Positions 1 through 7,877 of a stretch of DNA of 27,799 nt are shown here, in pieces. The translations under genes were made by a program, and so were the position numbers. This DNA is from DATDCV01 sp036524155. Lineage in GTDB: Bacteria; Verrucomicrobiota; Verrucomicrobiia; Limisphaerales; UBA8199. Location of the stretch: the NCBI GenBank assembly GCA_036524155.1, contig DATDCV010000061.1, positions 1-27,799 of the forward strand, in the 5' to 3' direction. Under the pieces are notes generated by a model. The model saw nothing but the letters and a program-made list of their open reading frames with translations. It did no database searches and was not told where the DNA came from. Numbering within the stretch: position 1 is the stretch's first letter; every line of letters starts with the position of its first letter.

Positions 1-217
1 GGCCGGCGCGACGCCGCCGAGCGCGCCCGCCGACGCCTGGCTGCGGAAGTACAGCCGCGGCTCGCCGGGCGGGAAGCGGACGCGCGTGCGATCGCCGAGC
101 AGCGCGCCGCCCGACACCGGGCTCGACGGGTCGACCGCGAGCACCGCGACGGCGCGCGGCGTGGTGATCATCCTGACCGCGACCTCGCCGAGCAGCGTCG
201 ACTTGCCGGCGCCGGGC
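1..217 (-). pseudogene. Broken fragment of a MeaB/ArgK-type P-loop GTPase
   Basis: Read on the minus strand, this stretch is open and gives PGAGKST (the end of a Walker A motif) at 216-196, then VAVLAVDPSSPVSGGALLGD and a segment resembling the family's SSGTLGGVA stretch near the window edge. That order matches the MeaB/ArgK GTPases, which protect and reload methylmalonyl-CoA mutase with its B12 cofactor. The reading frame runs off the left edge. Its N-terminal side stops at the P-loop: upstream of PGAGKST the sequence becomes an intergenic repeat and no family-like residues precede the motif. Nearly every third codon base is G or C, far more extreme than the rest of the window. It may be a gene broken by the repeat, transferred DNA, or a chimeric contig end. 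The family call is fairly secure, the biological reality of the junction is not. Confidence 0.6.
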
Positions 218-220
218 AGT

Positions 221-336
221 GTAGCGCAGATTTGTAATCTGCCGTATCGCAGGTCTGTAACCTGCAGGGGGCCCAGCGGTTCCGGTGCTCTGCCGATTGA
301 AAATCGGCGATACGGCAGATTACAAATCTGCGCTAC
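221..336. repeat. Palindromic repeat element, family D, with 30-bp perfect inverted ends
   Basis: Bases 221-250 and 307-336 are perfect reverse complements over 30 bp. Inside lie smaller self-complementary units, such as AGATTTGTAATCT, CAGGTCTGTAACCTG and GCCGATTGAAAATCGGC. The element therefore looks like a mosaic of short hairpins rather than one simple stem. It abuts the broken GTPase fragment directly. It carries no protein-coding potential that I can support. Confidence 0.85.
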
Positions 337-433
337 GACTTCTTCCACAGGCCTGTGTTCCCTCGCGCGGCCGAGCGCGCTGCCTTCTTGACGTGGTGTT
401 AAGCGGGGTTTATACGGGAGACATCTTCACCCC

Positions 434-1927
434 ATGAAAACCCGTATGACTGTTGCCGGGCCAGTAGCGTTGGCTATGGCCGCAGCGCTGGCATTCGCGT
501 CAGCCGGCTGCAAGAAGGAGTCTCCCTCAGAAGCCGGAAATCCACAGGCGCCACCGCGGTCGGGGCCAACCCCTGCAAAACCTGGTTTACAGGCGGAGAT
601 CGACGCCCTGCGCCAGATACCCGTTGTGCGAAGCCCCGCCGATCGTCCGTTGACCGTCAGCGAGCGGACGGCGACGGAGCGGGACTGGGCCTTTCACGCG
701 TTGCGCACGGGGTATTTTCAAACGGGGTGCACCAATAGCCGCTGGGACGCCCAGGCGATCGCGGCGTTTGAGGCTTACGCCGATTATGTGCGCAACGGTC
801 AGCCCGAACGCTTCGGCCCGATGACCAATGCCGTGCTGCAAGCGAAGGCGGCCGGCTGTGCCGACCCGATGCTCGAGTACATGCAGGCACGTTACTCGCT
901 CGGGCGCCGTGGCAGCACGGGCGAGCAATTTGCGATCGACCTGGTGAAGGCGTGTCGCTCGATGGTAACGAGCAAGCATCATCCCAGGTTCAAGTATCTG
1001 GCGGCGTACCGGGCAATCGTTGCCGCGCGCGAGGCGGATGGCGAAGGCGACCGCGCGCCTCTCCAGTTGCTCGTCAACACGGCGCTCCAGGATCTGGCGC
1101 GCGATTCCAATGCCCCTCCCGCGGAAGTGTTCCAGGCCGTCTTCGATTGGCAGGCCTATACGCGGCACAAAGGCTGGATTGATTTTGTCATGCAGGACCT
1201 GGACGGAATTCTCGGAGCCAACTGGGGGAATGACAGCCGGTTGTTTTGCCTGCGGGGGTCCGCGGAGCTGCAGCGGGCGTGGGACGCCCGTGGAAACAGT
1301 TGGGCCAACACCGTCACGGACGAGGGGTGGGAAGGTTTCCGGGAGTGCCTGGAGAAAGCGGAAGGCCTGCTGGTCAAATCCTGGGAAATGAACCCCAGCA
1401 ATGCCTTCACCGCCTACCAGATGATGCAGGTGGAGCTTGGCCAGGGGCGCGGGCGGCCCAAGATGGAGCAGTGGTTCCAGCGAGCCATGACGCTCTCGAC
1501 CAACTATTCTGATGCCGTCAAGCTGATGTCTTTTTATCTTGAGCCGCGCTGGTATGGGTCCGAGGAGGAGTCTTTGAAGTTCGCCCGATCGTGTGTCAGG
1601 AACAAAAGCTGGGGCGGCCAGGTTCCCTTGATCCTGCCCAATGTCCACCACAGCCTCGCCAGGTTCTACAAAAAGGACGAATCCCCCGAATACTGGCAGC
1701 GCCCGGGAGTGTGGGCGGACGTGCGTTCCGGGTACGAGCGTTTCTTCGAGTTAAATCCGTCGGATGTCGGTTGGCGGCATGATTACGCGCGCGACGCGTA
1801 TCTTTGCGGCCAGTACGAGGTATTTCTCGCCCAAACCAAATTGTTCGGCACAGGCACCAATTACACCTTCTTCGGCGGGAAGGCCAAATTCGAGACAATG
1901 CTGCGCAAGGCGGCGGCCGGTTCGTGA
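434..1927 (+). CDS. Secreted lipoprotein with TPR-like/DUF4034-like helical repeats
   Basis: The 497-residue product starts with a charged, then hydrophobic leader (residues 1-25) ending in a lipobox-like SAG-C, so Cys26 is the probable lipid anchor. A Pro-rich linker follows (about 30-55), then a long helical region. Residues around 300-400 resemble TPR-type helices with the phrase YLEPRWYGSEEESLKFAR, similar to what I remember of DUF4034 proteins from Verrucomicrobia and Planctomycetes. No catalytic motif is visible. A purine-rich GGGAGA lies about 12 bases before the ATG, which is an acceptable if distant binding site. The gene stands alone. A role as a periplasmic or surface scaffold is inference only. 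A long opposite-strand open frame inside it is a shadow. Confidence 0.8.
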   Translation: MKTRMTVAGPVALAMAAALAFASAGCKKESPSEAGNPQAPPRSGPTPAKPGLQAEIDALRQIPVVRSPADRPLTVSERTATERDWAFHALRTGYFQTGCTNSRWDAQAIAAFEAYADYVRNGQPERFGPMTNAVLQAKAAGCADPMLEYMQARYSLGRRGSTGEQFAIDLVKACRSMVTSKHHPRFKYLAAYRAIVAAREADGEGDRAPLQLLVNTALQDLARDSNAPPAEVFQAVFDWQAYTRHKGWIDFVMQDLDGILGANWGNDSRLFCLRGSAELQRAWDARGNSWANTVTDEGWEGFRECLEKAEGLLVKSWEMNPSNAFTAYQMMQVELGQGRGRPKMEQWFQRAMTLSTNYSDAVKLMSFYLEPRWYGSEEESLKFARSCVRNKSWGGQVPLILPNVHHSLARFYKKDESPEYWQRPGVWADVRSGYERFFELNPSDVGWRHDYARDAYLCGQYEVFLAQTKLFGTGTNYTFFGGKAKFETMLRKAAAGS

Positions 1928-1928
1928 G

Positions 1929-1952
1929 GGACGGCGAGCCGTGGCGCCGTCC
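1929..1952 (+). terminator. Possible hairpin terminator after the lipoprotein gene
   Basis: GGACGGCG (1929-1936) pairs with CGCCGTCC (1945-1952) as an 8-bp GC-only stem with an 8-base loop, starting two bases after the stop codon. No T-run follows, so it may instead only stabilise the 3' end. Confidence 0.3.
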
Positions 1953-2104
1953 GGGGCCGAACACGTGCAGCATTAGTTTGAACACCTGGCCTCCGTTGAG
2001 ATTTTTCCGTCACAGTCCCGGCAATTGGTGTAAGATAGGATGTGATGAGGCCGTACGAGCGATGTCGAAGCAAGTGCGGCTCGCTTAGGAAACCGTAGCG
2101 GGAG

Positions 2105-2157
2105 GCTGGCGGGGGAGTGCTAGCGAAGCCGGGCGCTGCCCAAAGACCCGTGCCAGC
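2105..2157 (+). other. Possible structured leader before the CARDB-like gene
   Basis: GCTGGC (2105-2110) can pair with GCCAGC (2152-2157), extended inward by GGG against CCC (2147-2149). A small GGGC-GCT-GCCC hairpin lies inside (2131-2141). The structure ends about 47 bases before the downstream start codon. It matches no riboswitch class I know. The rest of the 1953-2204 gap shows nothing recognisable. Confidence 0.2.
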
Positions 2158-2204
2158 GACACCCCGACCGTTCTTTCGATCCCGCTTCTGCGAAAGGTAA
2201 TATT

Positions 2205-3128
2205 ATGATTGTCATGGAGAGACAGCCGGAGCTCAAAGTCCGTTCGCGGCACCAGGCTGCACTGTGCGTGAAGCGGACGGGAATTTCATTTCACGATTTG
2301 GCCGGAGACAAGGTCCTTATCAAAGTGACAGTGCGTAACGCCGGCGGGCAGCGTTCGGCGCCCACAATGATGCGGCTTGAATCCGCCCCGCTGGGGGTTT
2401 TTGTTCCCTGGCAACCTCTAACCCGACTGCTGGTACCGGCGCTTGAGCCTGGAGAATCACGCGAGCTGAGCACCGAAGTGGCGCGCCCACGTCGGGCTCC
2501 ACTTGGGAATTTCGACCGCGTTCCGCCGAGAACTCTGCTCACCGCCGTGAGTTCCCCGGACCAGCCCGCCCCGGGGTCCCGCCCCGGGTTTATGGCCATA
2601 CTGGATTTGCTGCGGGGGCAGCCTGTGAAAAGGCCATCAGATGGGGATTCGGCCGTGAGACCCACTTTGGCACCTGACCTTTGGGATTTAGTCGGACGCG
2701 GACAACCGCATTGGGCGGGGAACATCAATGTATTCATCGGGCTTCATCCCGTCGAACGGCATTTGGCGAGGGCGTTGAGAGTTTACCCTGGGCGCACCAA
2801 CCTGGCTATGTTCATGGTCGGGGGCTCAGGGAGGCGCGATGCCTACACGTTTGAGCTGGTTGGGTTGGCGCCGGACTGGAGCGCCGCGTTGTACGACGTG
2901 ACGAACTGCGAGAGCCTGGCGGTCAGTCGCTCGGAGGCACCGATTGAAGAAGCGCAGTGGGTGGAATCGGACGGCGGCCTGATGGTGATCCTGGCTACCT
3001 ATCCGCCGGCCGATTGCCGGAAAGGAAACGTGGAAGTGCATGTTACCCGGCGCTCCTGCGGGAGGACAGCTCTCGTCGAGTTTAGCCTGGATCCCGCTGC
3101 CCAGGGAACGGGCTGCTACTTTGTGTGA
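2205..3128 (+). CDS. Hypothetical protein with CARDB-like N-terminal beta domain
   Basis: This 307-residue protein is not firmly recognised. Residues about 25-100 read like a CARDB/Ig-type beta sandwich: hydrophobic strands, then VTVRNAGGQRSAPTMMRLE, and LEPGESRELSTEV near the end, the usual 'pGes' turn. The rest (about 165-300) alternates strands and turns without a known catalytic motif. No signal peptide or membrane segment is visible, which is unusual for a CARDB-like protein. AAAGGT lies 7 bases before the chosen ATG; a second ATG three codons later is also possible. It has no co-directional neighbour close enough to suggest an operon. The function is unknown. Confidence 0.7.
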   Translation: MIVMERQPELKVRSRHQAALCVKRTGISFHDLAGDKVLIKVTVRNAGGQRSAPTMMRLESAPLGVFVPWQPLTRLLVPALEPGESRELSTEVARPRRAPLGNFDRVPPRTLLTAVSSPDQPAPGSRPGFMAILDLLRGQPVKRPSDGDSAVRPTLAPDLWDLVGRGQPHWAGNINVFIGLHPVERHLARALRVYPGRTNLAMFMVGGSGRRDAYTFELVGLAPDWSAALYDVTNCESLAVSRSEAPIEEAQWVESDGGLMVILATYPPADCRKGNVEVHVTRRSCGRTALVEFSLDPAAQGTGCYFV

Positions 3129-3307
3129 AGGCCGTTATGGGCCCTGCGAAACGGGGGCGCGCATGGGCCTGAATCAAGTCTCTCGGCAACGTTGCTCCTC
3201 TCGGTAGAGTTGCTATGAGGACCATACTGAACTATTCCAAGACCACTCGTGGATTGTAATAGCCCACGCCGCTCAGGCGGCTTAGAGTCAGCAGCAGGAC
3301 TGAACGA

Positions 3308-3496
3308 ATGATAACTGACAGCAGCACGAGAGATTACGCGGTGGGTTGGTTCACCCTTTCGCTGATAAACGCGGGGTTGGCCCAGGCCAAGGGCCGCAGT
3401 GCATTGGGATGGTGGCTGGCGTCGCTGTTGCTGGGCCCGGTCGGCACTCTGTTGATAGTCGTGTTGGACCCGGTGAAATCCGCGGCAAAAACCTGA
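3308..3496 (+). CDS. Small membrane protein
   Basis: This 62-residue open frame encodes one long or two short hydrophobic segments: residues about 10-25, and a stronger one at about 33-54 (LGWWLASLLLGPVGTLLIVV). They are split by a short polar turn with Lys and Arg. The pattern GRSALGWWLASLLLGP is typical of small membrane proteins near 60 residues. A weak AGGA lies about 10 bases before the ATG. It stands alone between a CARDB-like gene and the convergent ACT gene. The 135-bp gap after it shows nothing. No function is suggested. Confidence 0.55.
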   Translation: MITDSSTRDYAVGWFTLSLINAGLAQAKGRSALGWWLASLLLGPVGTLLIVVLDPVKSAAKT

Positions 3497-3631
3497 GCCT
3501 GTGATGGCGTGAACACGGCGCCCGCACCGAAAGCGGTATTCTGCTCCTTGTGCCTGGGATTCCTGGTTGGTCCGCCATTTTCGCAGGCCGTCGTAGCGGT
3601 GCAAATGCCGTGCGGTGAGCAGGCCGGCCCG

Positions 3632-4066
3632 CTAGCTGCCAGCGAACAGTTCGACGCCGCGGACGGGGCTGATGCCTTTTTTTTGGAGGGCTTCGATGGC
3701 GCGGTCGGGGTCATCGAAACGAAACACCAAAAGTCCTTTGCGTTCCTGGCGTTGAGTGAAGCCGTACATGTACTCGAGATTGACGTGCGTTTTCTCGAGC
3801 GCGCCGAGGATGGCGGCCAGACCGCCCGGGGCGTCGGTCACCTCGATGGCGACCATATCGGTGACCTTGACGACGAATCCGTTCTTTTCGAGCAGGGCCA
3901 TCGCTTTCTCCCAATCCTCCACGATGAAGCGCAGGATGCCGAACTGTTGGGTATCGGCGAGCGACAGCGCCAGGATGTTTAGTTTACCCTTGCCGAGGAG
4001 TTGGACAGGGCGGCTAAGCGCGCCGGGTTTGTTTTCGAGAAAGAGTGAGAGCTGTTTAACCTTCAT
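3632..4066 (-). CDS. ACT-domain protein partnered with phenylacetate-CoA ligase
   Basis: The 144-residue protein opens with KQLSLFLENKPGALSRPVQLL, a classic ACT-domain start (strand, then the NKPG turn and helix). It repeats the fold at about 70-130 (AIEVTDAPGGLAAILGALEK), so it holds two ACT modules and nothing else. Such proteins bind amino acids or related ligands and often sit beside aryl-CoA ligases. The start is at 4066 because GGAGG lies 7 bases upstream; a longer open frame reaches into the ligase gene. It begins 13 bases after the ligase stop on the same strand, so the two form an operon and this protein is the likely regulatory or sensing partner, probably of aromatic amino acid breakdown products (inference). 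Confidence 0.88.
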   Translation of the reverse strand: MKVKQLSLFLENKPGALSRPVQLLGKGKLNILALSLADTQQFGILRFIVEDWEKAMALLEKNGFVVKVTDMVAIEVTDAPGGLAAILGALEKTHVNLEYMYGFTQRQERKGLLVFRFDDPDRAIEALQKKGISPVRGVELFAGS

Positions 4067-4079
4067 GAATCGTCCTCCG

Positions 4080-5411
4080 TTACATTTTCCGCTGGTCGAT
4101 GACACGTTTGGCCTTGCCTTCGCTGCGCTGGATCGTGCGCGGCTGGACGAGGCGGACATTAGCCCGCAGGCCGATGGTGTTTTCGATTGATTTGTTGAGC
4201 TTTTGCTGAAGTTGCTCGAGGGCCCCGACTGTGTCGCCAAACACCTCGGGGGTCACTTCCACCTGCACCTCCATCGCATCGAGCCCTTTGTCGCGGGTCA
4301 AAATGATTTGGTAGTGCGGCAGCGCGCCTTCGACCTTAAGTAGCGCCGTTTCAACTTGCGACGGGTAAACGTTGATGCCGCGGATGATGAACATGTCGTC
4401 GCTGCGCCGCGAAATGCGTTGGATCCGGCGCAAGGTGCGGCCGCACTCGCATTGCTCGGAGGTCAGCGCGGTGATGTCGCGCGTGCGATACCGGATCATC
4501 GGCATCGCTTTCTTGCCGAGCGTGGTCAGGACGAGTTCGCCTTCCTGGCCGTCCGCACAAGGCTTGAGGGTTTTGGGGTCGATGATCTCGGGGTAGAAGT
4601 AGTCCTCGAAAATGTGCGGGCCGGCCTGGCACGGGCATTCCATCGCCACGCCCGGACCGACGATTTCGGAGAGGCCATAGATGTCATAGGCATTGATGCC
4701 GCTCTCGGCTTCGATGCAGCGGCGCATGGACTCGGTCCACGGCTCCGCCCCGAAAACACCCACGCGCAGGGGCAGTTCTTTGATGTTGATGCCTACCTCG
4801 GGCGCCTGGTCGATCAGGTGCAGGAAATAACTCGGCGTGCAGCAAATCGCCGTCACGCCGAAGTCTTTCATGACCATGAGCTGGCGCTGGGTATTGCCGC
4901 CGGAAATAGGAATGACGGTGGCGCCGAGGGCTTCGGCCCCATAGTGGGCCCCTAGTCCGCCAGTGAAGAGCCCGTAACCATACGCGTTCTGGATGATGTC
5001 GCCCTCGTGCAACCCGCAAGCGGCGAGGCTGCGGACCATGACGTTGGTCCAAACCTGGAGGTCTTCGTTGGTGTAGGCTACGACGATTGGCTTGCCGGTG
5101 GTGCCACTGGAAGCGTGCAGCCGCACGATGTCCTTCATCGAACTGGCGAACAGCCCGAACGGATAGGTGTCGCGCAGGTCGGTTTTGACGGTGAACGGCA
5201 GGTTGGCAATGTCGTCTAGCGTCCGCACGTCGTCAGGTTTGAGGCCCTGCGCATCCATCCGCTTGCGGAAGAGGCCCACGTTGTCGTAAGCCCTCTCGAC
5301 AATGAATTGCAGGCGTTGGAGCTGCAGATCCCGCAACTGTGGCAGCGGTAGAAAATCCGGGGCGCTGAGCGGATGGAAAGCGATTCTCGACTGACCGGCA
5401 TGCTTGCTCAT
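4080..5411 (-). CDS. paaK: Phenylacetate-CoA ligase
   Basis: This 443-residue adenylate-forming enzyme makes phenylacetyl-CoA (or a related aryl-CoA) from the acid, ATP and CoA in the cytoplasm. Seen directly: the AMP-binding loop SSGTTGKP (101-108), YGYGLFTGG (144-152), the adenine-pocket stretch YGLSE (245-249), RYRTRD (307-312), and the C-terminal domain hinge RSDDMFIIRGINVYPSQVE (336-354). A Lys-containing EGKAKR near the C-terminus is the usual catalytic lysine region. A Cys pattern at about 259-323 (CPC and CEC) resembles the zinc-type cysteines of PaaK relatives. Length is normal for the family. It is the first gene of an operon with the ACT protein. No other phenylacetate-pathway genes are present, so use in aryl-pyruvate fermentation rather than the aerobic Paa route is possible. 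Confidence 0.92.
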   Translation of the reverse strand: MSKHAGQSRIAFHPLSAPDFLPLPQLRDLQLQRLQFIVERAYDNVGLFRKRMDAQGLKPDDVRTLDDIANLPFTVKTDLRDTYPFGLFASSMKDIVRLHASSGTTGKPIVVAYTNEDLQVWTNVMVRSLAACGLHEGDIIQNAYGYGLFTGGLGAHYGAEALGATVIPISGGNTQRQLMVMKDFGVTAICCTPSYFLHLIDQAPEVGINIKELPLRVGVFGAEPWTESMRRCIEAESGINAYDIYGLSEIVGPGVAMECPCQAGPHIFEDYFYPEIIDPKTLKPCADGQEGELVLTTLGKKAMPMIRYRTRDITALTSEQCECGRTLRRIQRISRRSDDMFIIRGINVYPSQVETALLKVEGALPHYQIILTRDKGLDAMEVQVEVTPEVFGDTVGALEQLQQKLNKSIENTIGLRANVRLVQPRTIQRSEGKAKRVIDQRKM

Positions 5412-5481
5412 AGGTGTAGCGGCACGTGCGACGTTGCCGATTTAAGCGGTACGCGGCAAAAAGCGCAACACCAACCGATGG

Positions 5482-5590
5482 ATCCGCTCAGTCTTGGGTT
5501 GGAGCGCCGAGTTGCACTCGGCTTACACGCGGCCGTCGGTGCACTTAAGCCGATTAGAAATCGGCGCTCCGACCCAAGACTGAGCGGATG
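5482..5590. repeat. Palindromic MITE-like element, family A copy 1, with 11-bp direct flanks
   Basis: Bases 5482-5510 and 5561-5589 are inverted repeats with one mismatch in 29. Inner arms contain GCCGAGTTGCACTCGGC and GCCGATTAGAAATCGGC, each a hairpin in itself. The element is bracketed by the direct repeat CCAACCGATGG at 5471-5481 and 5591-5601, which looks like a target-site duplication. It has no coding capacity, so it would need a transposase supplied elsewhere. The rest of the 5412-5672 gap shows nothing else. Confidence 0.88.
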
Positions 5591-5672
5591 CCAACCGATG
5601 GCTGCAATTCCCCGACCGAGGCCAGAAATGGCGCTGGAGCCTCAAACAGGCGAGCTCAAGGACAGGGAAGGA

Positions 5673-6740
5673 TCATTTCTTGAATTTGATCTGGTCGCGG
5701 ATGATGGAAACGGTGCGGGGCGCGGAGTCGGGCGGAGCGTCTGCCGGGAGAACCTGCAGTTGGAGCTGCGTGCCGGGGTTGCCGCGGACCAATTGCACGA
5801 CATCCGCCAGGGACAGATTGCGCGCGTCCACGAACGAGTTATCCCCCTGCGCCAGCGCCACAATGCGATCGCCGGAATGGAGTTGGCCGCTCAACTCAGC
5901 CGGCATGCCGGGAACCAACTGGTTGATGACCGCGTAGCCGTCCTGCATTCTCAGTTCGGCGCCAATTCCCACCGGCGCCGTCGTGCGAACGGCTTGAAGC
6001 GCCTCTTCCCGCTCAGCCGGATCGGGGAGCCGGTTCACGTATTGCAGGGCCGCATCCGTGTCGTGGGCGGCCCAGCCCGAATAGACCACCTCCGAGAACT
6101 CCCCACGTTCGTTCTCGGGCACTTGCGTGCCCAGGGCGAGCGCCGCGGCGGGGTCGGAACCCGCGAGGGTGATGGCCACCTGCTGCAGCAGGCTGGAGCG
6201 AGCCGGACCTTCGGTCAGCTCATTGGCCCAAAGCACCGCCAAATCCGGGCGTTTGATTAGTTCCATTCCCAGCCCGGCCTCGAGCCCGAGCCCAGCGATG
6301 AGACGGGCGCGTCGGCTGGCCGGGCTTAGTTCGCCACCCGTCCATTCCGTGACTATCGTGAGCAGGGCGGTCTCGCGTTCGGTCTCGTCGGAAAGCTGTC
6401 TGGCCGCGCGCATGGCGGCGGTTGGATCGCCTGCGGCCCACAGATGGAAGGCCTCGCGAATTCGCGAGAGGCGCTCGAGCTTGTTGGTGGCGCCCGGGGA
6501 TTCCTCCATCGTCGAAAGCTCGGTGTGACTTCGGTCGGGACGCGACGAAACGCTCGGCGCGGCGGGAACATTTCCCGGAACGACTGGTTCAGGCGGGGGG
6601 ATGGCCGGATCGATGGCAGAGTTGGCCTCGAGTCGCGGCGGAGCGGGAGCCTCGGGTTGCGTCCGCGTCAGGCGGGCGGCCAGAATCACCGCCAGGGCGG
6701 TCGAGCCGACGATTAGAGCAATGGTCGCTTTTGCATTCAT
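5673..6740 (-). CDS. Membrane-anchored PDZ-domain protein with helical repeats
   Basis: From the ATG at 6740 the 355-residue product starts with an uncleaved-looking anchor (residues about 4-23, ATIALIVGSTALAVILAARL), then a Pro-rich linker. An Ala-rich helical region follows, with repeated phrases such as WAAGDPTAAMRAA and WAAHDTDAALQYV. The last 100 residues (about 254-355) are a PDZ domain of the tail-specific protease type: GIGAELRMQDGYAVI, LVPGMPAELSGQLHSGDRIV and DVVQLVRGNPGTQLQLQVL. In Prc/CtpA that PDZ precedes a Ser-Lys peptidase domain, which is absent here because the frame ends cleanly after the PDZ. It is therefore probably a periplasmic binding or adaptor protein. A longer open frame extends 29 codons upstream but is Arg/Gly-rich and unlikely. 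Confidence 0.8.
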   Translation of the reverse strand: MNAKATIALIVGSTALAVILAARLTRTQPEAPAPPRLEANSAIDPAIPPPEPVVPGNVPAAPSVSSRPDRSHTELSTMEESPGATNKLERLSRIREAFHLWAAGDPTAAMRAARQLSDETERETALLTIVTEWTGGELSPASRRARLIAGLGLEAGLGMELIKRPDLAVLWANELTEGPARSSLLQQVAITLAGSDPAAALALGTQVPENERGEFSEVVYSGWAAHDTDAALQYVNRLPDPAEREEALQAVRTTAPVGIGAELRMQDGYAVINQLVPGMPAELSGQLHSGDRIVALAQGDNSFVDARNLSLADVVQLVRGNPGTQLQLQVLPADAPPDSAPRTVSIIRDQIKFKK

Positions 6741-6856
6741 TCTACGGCGCCGTCTCCGTGATAATGTCGAACCGCCTCCGTGAGTCTGCAAGGCCGAAAG
6801 CAGCGACGGCGCTCCCCCCTCAGTCATCTGGGGAGGGTGGCCGATGCGACTTGGTC

Positions 6857-6960
6857 GGCGCGCGGACTTCAGTCCGCAGCAATGCCCTCATCGCCCGTTG
6901 CGTTTGGAATGTTCAAGCCCCTGGTTGACGGGTGTTGCTGCGGACTGAAGTCCGCGCGCC
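6857..6960. repeat. Palindromic repeat, family B copy 1
   Basis: GGCGCGCGGACTTCAGTCCG plus CAGCA at 6857-6881 is the perfect reverse complement of 6936-6960 (25 bp). The 54-base centre is not palindromic but matches the centre of copy 2 in reverse orientation, including CCGTTGCGTTT and GTTGACGG. The copy lies between the divergently starting PDZ-protein and pseudopilin genes. The rest of the 6741-7062 gap shows no convincing promoter. Confidence 0.88.
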
Positions 6961-7062
6961 GGATGCGTGGCCTACTCGAAACTAGTCCGTTACCGGCGGC
7001 GCCAATGCGGTCAACTAAAGAATGGACTTTGCGACTGCCACCGGGTAAGCTGGTCTTACCTG

Positions 7063-7791
7063 ATGCGAGCTGTTGTTCAGAAAGGCAGAGCCTCCCTCAG
7101 CAAACCGGGTTTCACGCTGATCGAGTTACTGGTGGTGATCGCCATCATCGCGATCCTGGCCGCGATGTTGCTACCGGCCCTGAGCAAAGCCAAGGGCCTC
7201 GCTCGCCGTACCGCGTGCGCCAACCACCTGCGCCAACTCCGCCTCGCCGTGGCCGTTTACACCGCCGATCATGGCGGGTGGCTTCCGCCTCGCCGGACTG
7301 GCGAGCGCTGGCCCGCCCAGTTGCAGCCGCAGTATGTCCAGGTCGACCTGTTGCGCTGCCCCGCCGACCTCCAGACCTCGCCGACTACCAATACCAACCG
7401 CGTGCCGGACCTCGCGCCTCGCAGTTATCTTTTCAATGGCTTCCAGGATCACTACGAAGCCCAGGGGCTCACCGGCGCCAAGGAATTTCCTCCTATCCGG
7501 GAGTCCACCATTCTCAAGCCGGTCGACACCATTCTCTTCGGCGAGAAGAAGACCGCGTCGGCCCAGTACTACCTCGTGCTCGCCATGGATGCCGATCGTT
7601 ACCTGCCCGATTTGGAGGAAAGCCGCCATGGCGGCACGGAAGCAGCCGGAGATAAATCCGGCTCCTCGAATTTTGCGTTCGCGGACGGAGGGGTGCGGAG
7701 CATTCGATACGGCCTGAGCCTCTGCCCGATTAACCTGTGGGCGCTCGCGGAGGAAGGCCGGACGGCCTACGCCGTCTGCCGTCCGCACTGA
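7063..7791 (+). CDS. Type IV pilin-like/type II secretion pseudopilin
   Basis: The 242-residue product has a short basic leader ending in KPG, then FTLIELLVVIAIIAILAAML. This is the prepilin peptidase site with cleavage after Gly, Phe+1 and the required Glu+5, followed by the hydrophobic N-terminal helix. PALSKAKGLARRTACANHLRQL continues the helix as in the large family of verrucomicrobial and planctomycete pseudopilins. The C-terminal part has the usual SSNFAFADGGVRSI motif. The ATG at 7063 gives a 16-residue leader; a longer in-frame start at 6967 overlaps the edge of repeat B1 and is less likely. It is a single gene without pilus machinery nearby, as is common when dozens of such copies exist in a genome. 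It is bracketed by the two family B repeats. Confidence 0.9.
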   Translation: MRAVVQKGRASLSKPGFTLIELLVVIAIIAILAAMLLPALSKAKGLARRTACANHLRQLRLAVAVYTADHGGWLPPRRTGERWPAQLQPQYVQVDLLRCPADLQTSPTTNTNRVPDLAPRSYLFNGFQDHYEAQGLTGAKEFPPIRESTILKPVDTILFGEKKTASAQYYLVLAMDADRYLPDLEESRHGGTEAAGDKSGSSNFAFADGGVRSIRYGLSLCPINLWALAEEGRTAYAVCRPH

Positions 7792-7877
7792 GCGTCACCG
7801 GGGGCCCTGTCTTCAGTTTTGGCGAAAGCGCCTCCTTACACCCAAGCGCACGGATTGGGAACAAGAACCCGGCGGTC

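Noticed and set aside
587..1651. 354-residue open frame on the minus strand
   Set aside because: It lies fully antisense to the lipoprotein gene, has Arg/Pro-rich composition and no family resemblance; it is a shadow of GC-rich coding DNA.
6967..7062. Longer N-terminus for the pseudopilin
   Set aside because: It would add 32 residues rich in Arg and Cys, overlapping the edge of repeat B1, before a normal 16-residue prepilin leader.
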